Assembly (NCBI RefSeq): GCF_000708205.1
Contig: NW_014575563.1
Coordinates: 1,543,361 to 1,607,360 of the forward strand
Length of the DNA stretch: 64,000 nt
From: Mixia osmundae IAM 14324
Taxonomy: Eukaryota > Basidiomycota > Mixiomycetes > Mixiales > Mixiaceae
Reading direction: 5' to 3'
Every line of letters starts with the position of its first letter. Within the stretch, counting starts at the first letter, position 1. The notes under the pieces are model-generated. The model was not told the origin of the DNA, searched no databases, and saw only the letters and a list, made by a program, of their open reading frames with translations. Below are positions 55,895-64,000 of this stretch, one piece after another. The translations under genes were made by a program, and so were the position numbers.

Positions 55895-57168
55895 TCAGAA
55901 CCATATTGAGACCGAGTGCGAGGTAGTCAGACTTCTAAAGGCATGCCACCATCCCGGCGGAAGCAGCAGTACATCGCCAGAATTCAGGATCGCCTCTTGT
56001 GAAAGATTGCGAGCTCGGTCGAAGCCGACAGGAAGACTAGTCTCATCGAAGACGTTGACGCGAGACGTGTTAGTCATCAAGGCTGTCTGACCGGCTTCAT
56101 CGACGTCGACGCTTGAATCGAAGCAATGCATATCTCTGCTGTTGAGCGAGGGAGGGGCAATCCATACCTGCTTCCTACCTGCTACTTGTACTGCTCGCAA
56201 GCCAGTCAGTCCATACCTTCGACGGCCTGTCACAGCTTACTATAGCAGTTGAAGTAAGGATCGGTATGAGCGGGCGAGAGCGTCCCGGCGGGCCCAAACC
56301 AAGCATTGAGACTGTACTGGAGCTCGTTCATAGGTGGATGGTAGCTTGGCAAGTGATCAGGTGCTTGTGGCGCAGAGAAAACCACATCAGGCACGATGAT
56401 GTCGTCCCTCAGCTCTGGTATCTGCCGAAACAGGTCATGTTGCGCCAGATATAGCTTGTCTGCTTTGACGTCCTCAGAGGCAATTGCGCAAAGAAAGTCG
56501 TCGAATGGCATAATGCGTTGTGTCCAATCGTCCTGCGTGTAGGAGCCGCCTACTTCGACTGGTATAACGCGAGCTGGACCGGCTTTACGAGAAAGGTAGG
56601 ATAGGTCTGGCCATTGTATACATGCTGGCCAGTCGGAACACCCATTACGGACGACGCGAGGCTGTTTCGGCATGAAGAGCGGCATGCGGTCAAGTAGCTC
56701 GATGGGTCGCGTCAAGTCAGGCTGGTCAACCTTTCGTCGCTTCCCTGGGCGTTTTGCAGGAGTGTCGTGTATGTCGTGCACAAGAGACTGCTGGACGAAG
56801 CGCATGAGCGCAAAGATGAGTGGCTCGCGATCCTCCGCGCCTGCAACGATGATGGCCATGTCTAGCAACCTGACCGTCTCTGCGTGCCATGATTCATCGC
56901 GGTTGGCAGTCTTGCACCTTGCACAAGCGAGCAGCAGTGTTGCATCCGTGTAGAGATATCGCCAACATGCAGGCACTCGATCGTAGTGGTAAATGCGCAG
57001 CCGTTGCTGAGCCAGTGTGAGCAAATCTCGTGCTGATGGGATGTCGCTCTTTGACAAAGATTGCTCGAACAGCCAGGCCACGCCAGGTCCGCATTGGGCT
57101 AGTCTGACGGCGGTCCCAGTCTTGAGACTCGTCAGCGTCTGCTCGAAGCACGGCGGCTCATCTTGCAT
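55895..57168 (-). CDS. JmjC-domain protein, JMJD5/KDM8-like
   Basis: Two main exons with a small intron near 56.23 kb give about 405 residues. The N-terminal part is helical with no named domain. The JmjC part has RVVRNGCSDWPACIQWPDLS, IPVEVGGSYTQDDWTQ, the iron site SPAHTDPYFNCY (H-x-D), RKQVWIAPPSLN, and LPPGWWHAFRSLTTSHSVSI with the second iron His. The order and the G-C-S-D-W-P-A motif match JMJD5/KDM8-type 2-oxoglutarate oxygenases, thought to hydroxylate or clip proteins rather than act only on histones. The stop (55895) is 4 bp from the stop of the convergent hydrolase gene, so the 3' ends must overlap. The start ATG is at 57166-57168. Confidence 0.85.
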
Positions 57169-57272
57169 GCGGAGAAGACAGAGGAGCTGCGGTGGAGCGC
57201 TGGGCTGTCGACTGGCGCGCTTTGAGGGCGAATTGGGTACTAGCTACTCCTCGAATCTGCATCCTTGCGACA

Positions 57273-59926
57273 ATGTCTGACGACGAACGGCCTGCCAAGC
57301 GAGCCAGAGAAGCGTCGCAGGAGCAGACTGCCACGGACCGGCCAGCCAGCAAGTGCAGCAACGCTTTACCTCTATATCTGGCTTAATGCGGCAATGCAGA
57401 TGGCAAAGAGGCAGAACCACGCATCGTAGCTTCAGACGAGGACAGCGATGACGAGGTTGGGCCTATGCCAGCTGCGCTAGAATCTCTCGAGCCCACCAGC
57501 AAGCCAAAGAAACGCAAAGGCTCGTTAATTCGTCAATACAGCGTGTGCACAAGCTCAAGCAACTCGTCGAGCAGTGCTCAAGCACGAGAAGCTGTACCTC
57601 GATCAGCTACCTACGGCAGATCGCTATCACCGCTCTTTCATGCATCGTGATACAGTTTCCGACGTTCTCGTCACAAAGTCAGTCGCCCTGCTCGGACCGT
57701 GATAAAATGCTCAACGAAGCGACTGGTTCCACAGAACCGACTTCATCCTGACTGCGTCCACAGATGGTCATCTCAAGTTCTGGAAGAAACGCGACATAGC
57801 CAAAGGCGAGACAGGCATCGAGTTTGTCAAGCACTACCGCGCCCATCTCGCGCCAATTCTTGCAGTCGTCGCAGACCAAGAAGGACTCGTCGCGGCCACG
57901 ATTGCAGCAGACGGTGGGCCGAACGGTGCGCTGGGTAGCTGCAAGATCCTCGACGTCACCAATTTCGGTCGGCCATCCCGTGCAACAGCATGACCGGCAC
58001 TTACAGTCCTGCAGATATCATCAATATCATCAATCTCGACTTTGTCCCCAAGACATGCTGCTGGGTGCATCAGAGAGGCAGCGGGCAATCGTTACTTGCA
58101 ATGTGCGCATATCGCTGTCAGCTGCGAGCCTGCGCTAAGGTAGCAAAGCGCAGATCCGATGCTGACACACCGACGATTCGCATATACGACGGCAGAGGCG
58201 ACGGCAAGGCCTTAGTGGCGCTCAGCAAAGTTCACAAGGCTGCTGTACATCTAATGACCGTAAGCTCAGTCCTCATCCGGCGTTCGATGGCCCCTGATGT
58301 GACTTTCATGTCTTACAGTATAATCCTGTATATGACATCATCGTGTCTGCCGACGAGAGCGGATTCATAGAATATTGGCAGCCAGTACGTCACACCATTG
58401 TCAGTCGTTTCTGAGCTCATCCGCCCAAAGCGAGAGGCATTTGAGCCGTCGAAAGACATAGCAGGCCTATGGCAATTCAAAAGTGCGACAGATCTGTACG
58501 AATTCAAAAAGGTGCGACAATGACATCGGCGCGAGCTTCACTCATTGCTGCGCAGACCAAGAGTATACCACTGTCGCTGACGATATCACCAACGGGTCAG
58601 CATTTTGTGACGACTTCGCTCACGACCGATCGGCAAATCAGGATATTCCACTTTCTGTCCGGCAAGCTGCATCGCAAGTATGACGAGTCTCTGTTGGCGA
58701 TACAAGAAATGCAACAGGCAGGCACTGCCATCTATACAGTCGAGAATATGGAATTTGGCAGACGCCTTGCGCTCGAAAGAGAGCTAGAGCGTGTCGAGGC
58801 TGGCAAGAAGGAGCGAGCGATATTCGACGACAGTGGCAATTTCGTTTGCTATCCTCACCTGCTCGGCATCAAAGGCAGGTCTTTCACGCTTGACATATGT
58901 AGCGTACGTACTCACCTGTCTTCGACAGTGGTCAATATAGTTACTAACAAGGTTGCGCGGCTGCTGGGCAAAGATGAGACGATCCGTTTTCTCGACTTGT
59001 CTCTGCATCAGGCTTCCAGCCAAAAGAAAGGCATCATCACAGTCGTACGTGCTCCGTGAAAGCACTGAGCGTCAACTTACGCATCCTGTAGGCTATGGCC
59101 GCGTCTGAGAACCCATTGTTGGCGACAAAGACCGAACGCGATCCCATCTTGTTTGCGACAGCCTACAAAAGATCACGGTTCTACCTGTTCTCGCGCGACG
59201 AGCCCGAAGGCGAAGGCAAGAACGTCGATCGCGATGTTTTCAACGAGAAGCCGACGCGCGAAGAAGCGTCGATAGCGGCAGCACAGCCGACCGCCACTTC
59301 GGGCAAGCTTGCTCATAGCGCAGTCATCCACACGACCGAAGGCGACATCCATCTGCGACTCTTCCCGGAGCAAGCGCCGTTGGCCGTGGAAAACTTTGTT
59401 GGCCTGTCAAAGTCGGGTTACTATGAGGGCGTCATCTTCCACCGAGTCATCAAAAAATTCGTCCGTTCTCTTGTCTGCGTGCTAGCGCATGCTGACCTTT
59501 GCTAAAGATGCTACAAACCGGCGATCCATTGGGGGATGGAACGGGTGGAGAATCGATCTGGGGCAAGCCGTTCGAAGACGAATTCTCACCCGAGCTCAAG
59601 CATGATCGACCGTATACGCTGAGCATGGCCAATGCAGGGCCAAAGACCAATGGTGCGTCTAAGGAAACCAGCTGCTGTGCTCGGCTTATGCGAGCAATAG
59701 GTTCGCAATTCTTCATTACGGTCACACCGACGCCTTGGCTCGACAACAAGCACACCATCTTTGGCAGAGCTATCGCTGGACTTGACGTCATCCACGCCAT
59801 CGGTGTGTCATGTGTGCACAACTGACTAAACAGAAGCTGACAAATGCGCCAGAGAACACGCGTGTCAATGCCAAGACGGACATGCCATGGGAGGAGATCA
59901 AAATTGTGTCTGTGGACACCGCATAG
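57273..59926 (+). CDS. Spliceosomal cyclophilin with WD repeats (PPWD1)
   Basis: After an acidic, Lys-rich N-terminus ([11 protein letters not shown]), WD-type strands follow: [76 protein letters not shown]. The C-terminal cyclophilin domain reads [80 protein letters not shown], and [20 protein letters not shown]. This is the full PPWD1/CYP71-type order. Known role: a peptidyl-prolyl isomerase in late (C) spliceosomes. The active-site Arg (F-H-R) and the Q-F-F motif are intact. The start ATG is at 57273 and the stop TAG at 59924-59926. About nine short introns are inferred. Confidence 0.9.
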
Positions 59927-60320
59927 TGTCGAGATGCCCAAAAATTACAGACTTGCGCATGTCTACTGACTCTGCGCTCGACGGTCGCGGCGGGGCTCCA
60001 TGAGCTGCTCTTCGAAACCTGATCATAATTGATGAGGCCGATGAGGATGCGACGTTTGACGCCGACGCGTTGCCGCGTTTTGGCATGCGTGCTGCGCACA
60101 GACTGTGCATCTCGCAGCATCTCTGTCTCATGACAAGCTCGCAACGCATCATCAGACGAATAGCGTGGACGATCTAGACATATCTGCACCAGAGGAGCGC
60201 AGAGGGAAGGGCGCTTGTCGTCATCAAGGCATTTGCGCATCCTCGCCTACTGGTGCACAAAGGAGGAAAGCCAGACTACCAGCTGAAGCATAAGAGGCTT
60301 CTGCGAGTCCTGTGAACACG
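59927..60320. other. Gap between PPWD1 and TMEM184-like genes
   Basis: About 390 bp. A minus-strand ORF crosses it (starting at 60240: MRKCLDDDKRPSLCAPLVQ) and has a C-x9-C pair, but it extends into the 3' exon of PPWD1 on the opposite strand and matches no family I know. I treat the gap as 3' end plus promoter DNA. Confidence 0.4.
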
Positions 60321-61660
60321 ATGGCGACTTGTCCATCGACCAACACTGCGAACACCGAACAAGATGATTTCTGGTCCGGCGGGACGTTCCACTGGGATGC
60401 ACACCGCATTGGCTGGACTGTGAGCGGCGCTTGTGCAGCCGTGGCGACACTGCTCAGCTTGCTCAATGCTTATCTGCATGCTGCAAACTTCACGTGCAAG
60501 GCAGAGCAAAGGCAGATCATCAGAATCGTCATGATGCCGGCGGTGTATGGCATCATTGCCTTCTTCAGCTATCGCTTCTTCCGAGCGTACACGTACTATT
60601 CCCTGACAGAGACAGTCTACGAAGCGCTGGCTCTGGGTGCCTTCATGTTGCTCCTGGTCCAGTACATTGGTTCGGATCCGGAGAGGCAGAGAGAAGCGCT
60701 TGCGAGCAAGGAGAAGCGAAAGGTGCCATTTCCGCTGTGTTGCTTCCGCATGCGACCCTCGAAGCCCTACTTCATCTATACCGTCGTCTTCATGGTGCTG
60801 CAATACTGCTTCGTCAGACCGATACTCACGATCGTCGGCATCATCTGCGAGGCCTACAATATCCTCTGCATTGGCACTTACAGCGTGCATTTTGCCGCGG
60901 TCTACATCGACGCAATCGACTTTGTCAGCATCTCGATCGCCCTCGAAGGCGAGTCACCCCACTGTTGCTGCGACGCTCCTGACTAATGTGTCTCTGCGTA
61001 GGTTTGATCATATTTTACGCAATCACGAAAGATCAGCTGCAAGGCCGTGGCCCGCTCAGGAAATTCCTCTCGTTGAAGGCAATCGTATTCTTCACCTTTT
61101 ACCAATCATTCGTGTTCAGCATCCTCAGCGATCACGGTGTTCTCAAGGCAACAGAGTACTACACGACGACCAATATAGCCGATGGCCTCAACGCGCTCGC
61201 TACCTCGATCGAGATGGTCGTCTTTGCCCTCTACAACTTCTGGGCGTTCAGACATACCGAGTATGCTCGACTGCGTGGGAAACAAGAGCATCATACCAGT
61301 GTCACATCAGCATTCCTCCTGGCATCGAACCCGTCAGACTACTTTGCCTACACCTGGATCTGCCTCAAATTCTTCGGCAATGCCATGGGCGGCCAGTCGA
61401 GCAGCCTCTCGAAATCAGGTCTTGATTCGGATCAGCATACTATCGCATCTGCTTTCCAGGTCGAAGGCGCTCAGCCAAGGCGCGCCTATGCATCGTACGG
61501 TGAAGAGGTGGAAGAGCTCGATGAGACAAAGTCGCTGCAGTCTATGCAGACCCATCAGACTCAAGCAACTTCAGCATACGATAGACCGTTCAGTGCGACT
61601 TCGCATACCCCCTACAAAGTGCCGCAATCGTCATCTGTGCCATTACAGTCTCGCCAATGA
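60321..61660 (+). CDS. TMEM184 / organic solute transporter alpha-like membrane protein (DUF300)
   Basis: Two exons (60321-60948, 61002-61660) encode about 428 residues with seven membrane helices. Signature pieces: HLHAANFTCKAEQRQIIRIV-type entry (read here as AYLHAANFTCKAEQRQIIR), PAVYGIIAFFSYRFFRAYTY, TETVYEALALGAFMLLLVQY, MRPSKPYFIYTVVFMVLQYC, ALEG|LIIFYAITKDQL, FLSLKAIVFFTFYQSFVFSI, and EMVVFALYNFWAFRHTEY. The start is the ATG at 60321; the frame upstream opens with GTG. The intron (60949-61001) has a GC donor (GCGAGT) and is required to keep the helix pair in frame. The family includes OST-alpha and fungal vacuolar or endosomal proteins; the transported substrate is unknown. Confidence 0.88.
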
Positions 61661-61974
61661 TTTTCGCAACGACCGTGTTCTGTAGACCAGCCGCATCGCT
61701 AGACTTTGTCACCAATATGCAACGCTTGTGCCAGCCGATCCATGCTAACAGCGGAGAGCGCCATGGTGACACAACGGATACGTCTTGAGCTTTGTGCCGC
61801 TTTGGCAGGGCGCAAGAGGGGCAAAAAATGGTCACTGGAGCCGACGGCAAGTTCATAAGACGCGTCTCTGCGAGCGAGACATGCCCGAACATGTCCCAGT
61901 TTCACCTCAAAAGCTGTACGATCTTCTGCTCTCCTTCCCACCTTCATCGCCACTTTCCTTGGTGCGCAAACATC
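61661..61974. other. Gap before the cysteine-repeat secreted protein gene
   Basis: About 310 bp. An open frame continues upstream of the next gene's signal peptide, but it opens with a non-ATG codon and carries no recognisable domain. Most of the gap is probably the promoter of the secreted protein gene. Confidence 0.4.
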
Positions 61975-63355
61975 ATGGTCTTCAAGTTGGTAGTGCTCGC
62001 TGCACTCATCAGCGCTTCGCTCGTCGCTGCCAACCCTGTGAATACCTTTCCTGATTGTTCGAGCTTTGTTTGTCTGACGAAGCTTTGTGCCAGAGCGGCG
62101 GTGATCAAGTCGGCAATGTTCTCGTTGAACGCGCTCCAGCCGGTCACGAAGATCTCTGCGCAAAGAATCCCACGCATCCCACGTGTCGCGTCCCGCACGA
62201 CGCAGCGGTAGATCAATCGGCATCCGTGCGCGGCGACGCTTGCGTTGTTGTGCCCTTCTTCTGTCATCACAAGATCAGCAAGCGCAGCCTCATTCATGTC
62301 TGGTGGTGCCACCACTTCCCTGACGCCTGCGTTCACAAGAGAGCTGCATGGATTGCACAGGAAAAGCTCTGCAGTCGATGCCCTCATTGTGAGGAGTGTA
62401 AATCGCCTCCAGAGTCGAAGACTCTGGAAGAAGCACAGCTCGAGCGCGATCTCCACGACTGCATGACCTGGCCGGCTACATGCAACCAGAAACGCTCACC
62501 CACCGTGCCTCCTCTCTGCTCCAAGGGCGGAGGCGGCATACACGGTTGCCGCGAGGAGTCGACCGAGGCTCGCGACGTCGAACCGGCCGTGCATGACGAT
62601 ACCTGTCCCATCCTCGGTGGCTGCAAGGGCGAGAAGCACCATGGCAAGCGCGAACCAAACGACGGCTCGTGTGATCCCACACTTCCTCCTAGCAAAGGTG
62701 GCTGCTCTCGTCATGTCGATCGCGCTGTCCAGCCAGACGATGAAAGGCCTCCGCACGACGATGTATGCAATCCCAACATTCCTCCCAGCCGAGGCGGTTG
62801 CCTTCGTCTTGTTGATCGCAGCGAGAGTCTCTGCGAACCCACTGGAACAGCCTGCACGCTCGACGATCAGCCTGCCTCGGTCATCGGCACACTCGTCGAA
62901 CCGCATGATGGCATGCAGATCAAGAACTGCAAGTCTGGCGCACTCTCTCTCGATGTCGAACTCGACAATATCCCCGAATTTGCCGATACGATTGCTTTCA
63001 ACCTTTCCCCCTTCTGGCGTGGCGCTGGCAAGACTCCCATCTACACAGACATTGTAAGTCTTTCGGTCCCTTGACGTGAGGTAGCTCACATGTCGGCAGG
63101 AATGGTCAAAGTGGACTCATTTGCCCATCAACACCGCCAAGCGCTCTTTCAAGGGCTCGCTGCCTCTGCCTGCTCTCTACAGTGGCAAGAACAGTGAGTG
63201 ACAAACACATCGCCTCGTACTGAAGCTAAAGCATTCGTACAGTGTTCTCGTACACGTTGACCTCGTCAGTTGGCAAATTGCTTCCTGGTCCCAAGATCCA
63301 GAACCCACCGACGCAGACTGGCGGTGCTCTTACGCTCATCGCTCGAGCATGTTGA
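61975..63355 (+). CDS. Secreted Cys-rich protein with CxPxxPPSxGGC repeats and dibasic sites
   Basis: Four exons give a protein of about 400 residues. Signal peptide MVFKLVVLAALISASLVAAN, then, after a 56-nt intron, SGGDQVGNVLVERAPAGHED. The central part is rich in Cys, Pro, Gly and His and holds repeated modules: CPILGGC, CDPTLPPSKGGC, CNPNIPPSRGGC, plus the looser CSKGGGGIHGC. Lys-Arg pairs (SKRSL, HKRAA, QKRSP, GKREP) are possible Kex2 cleavage sites. The C-terminal 130 residues look like a compact beta domain (KNCKSGALSLDVELDNIPEF, LSPFWRGAGKTPIYTDI, MFSYTLTSSVGKLLPG) ending in LIARAC. I know no matching family. The last two introns are clean GT-AG. A cell-wall, matrix or effector role is inference. 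Confidence 0.75.
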
Positions 63356-63471
63356 TCCCTCTAAATGCAAGCCCGTCCAGCCTGCGTTCGAGCACGTGCA
63401 GCAGAAGTCGCGTTTTGTAATTTCGACGTGGGCGCGATAGTCGTGTGCCGATCCTGCCTGATCACACATGC

Positions 63472-64000
63472 ATGAGGGAGCGACACAAGAGCTCGGACGG
63501 AGCTGTGCATGCGAGCGGCCGATATGAGTTGCTACCGACCGCGGTTGATCCGGCTGAGAGGCCAGCAGAACGCTCAGAAGTCGAGTTGCTCAGCAGGCGA
63601 CCGTGGCTCAAAACGCTGGCGCTGCTGCTGCTCACAATCTGCGCACTGATCGGTCTACTCGCAACACTAGGCAGAGTGACCCATAGTGGCACGAGCAACG
63701 GAGGAGAGAGACTCGAAGTCGTGTCAGCTTTGCCGAACCAGAGTTCTGGGGAACTGCCTGATGGCACGCTGCGAGGCTCTCTCGATGCCGCTCTGCCACT
63801 GTGTCAGCGCACGCTACTCTATTCCTTTGCAGGCAGGTTTCGCGGGCGTCGGAAGGTTGAGCTGACACGGATTGACAGGACTGCATGGCTTTGCGAGCGA
63901 GTACATGTCATTCCTGCGAGTGGCCGTACTGGCTCAACGCTTCAACTACACCCTCTTGGTCGATGATCATGCGTGGAACTACGGCAAGATGTCAGACTAC
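63472..64000 (+). CDS. Type II membrane protein, glycosyltransferase-like, 3' end outside window
   Basis: The ATG at 63472 gives MRERHKSSDGAVHASGRYEL, a short cytosolic part, then one membrane segment (WLKTLALLLLTICALIGLLA). In the lumenal part a 44-nt intron joins LLYSFAG to LHGFASEYMSFLRVAVLAQR, and the window ends in YTLLVDDHAWNYGKMSDY. The pattern G-F-x-S-E-Y ... A-x-R ... L-V-D-D-x-x-W-N-Y-G resembles Golgi-type fungal glycosyltransferases of the fucosyltransferase-like kind, but I cannot name the family with confidence. The single N-terminal anchor fits a Golgi enzyme. Confidence 0.6.

Noticed and set aside
59788-60240. Minus-strand 150-residue ORF with a C-x9-C pair as a mitochondrial twin-Cys gene
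   Set aside because: It runs into the opposite-strand PPWD1 exon, lacks the second matching pair and has no recognisable helix-loop-helix pattern.

Overview
The window is nuclear DNA of a fungus, most likely a basidiomycete with a small, gene-dense genome. Genes lie on both strands, are split by very short introns (about 38-60 nt), and are separated by gaps that are often under 200 bp and sometimes under 15 bp. The content fits this: an NST1-type stress protein, a Ste7/Fuz7-class MAP kinase kinase, an RGS-LOV protein, a fused BTA1 betaine-lipid synthase, a fungal Syp1/FCHo adaptor and VMA11. Pucciniomycotina is my best guess from the compactness and gene style, but that is inference. I saw no bacterial or organellar genes. 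Exon models were built by hand from splice signals and family similarity.

Layout. 1-5 kb: a BRO1-domain gene cut by the window edge, then the convergent pair OPI3 (phosphatidylcholine synthesis) and BTA1 (betaine lipid synthesis). 5-14.7 kb: a DH-PH-FYVE Rho exchange factor, the Syp1/FCHo F-BAR endocytic adaptor, a glycerol-3-phosphate acyltransferase, a pterin synthase (PTPS) and a METTL16-like RNA methyltransferase. 15-25.5 kb: NST1, a GON7-like protein, a two-RRM Hrp1-like RNA-binding protein and a dual-specificity phosphatase. 25.6-29.8 kb: a DUF3128/Emi1-like gene and a disturbed stretch with N bases, a 266-bp near-perfect inverted repeat, an 89-bp direct repeat and pieces of membrane or zinc-transporter-like genes in an odd order; this part of the sequence should be treated with care. 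29.8-40 kb: a DUF7704 membrane protein, a WRKY/GCM-type zinc-binding protein, TRM2, the MAPKK, the RGS-LOV protein and Ras. 40.3-41.3 kb: VMA11. 41.4-44.6 kb: a tandem array of four related small secreted cysteine-containing proteins with the same exon architecture. 44.6-64 kb: a GPI-anchored PA-domain-like protein, a CLC channel/transporter, a disordered nuclear-type protein, LYS1, a GEN1/YEN1 Holliday junction resolvase, an epoxide-hydrolase-like enzyme, a JMJD5-like JmjC protein, the spliceosomal PPWD1 cyclophilin, a TMEM184/OST-alpha protein, a repeat-bearing secreted protein and the start of a type II membrane protein.

The most interesting observations are the four-gene secreted-protein array (last exon exactly 79 nt in all four genes, always splitting a Tyr codon), the unusual number of GC-AG introns (eight needed to keep conserved reading frames in seven genes), an RGS-LOV candidate photoreceptor that keeps the LOV cysteine but has altered flavin-contact positions, and a GEN1 gene whose first coding exon appears to be only the ATG. 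Signalling genes sit close together (MAPKK, RGS-LOV, Ras within 6 kb), as do two head-group lipid enzymes (OPI3, BTA1).
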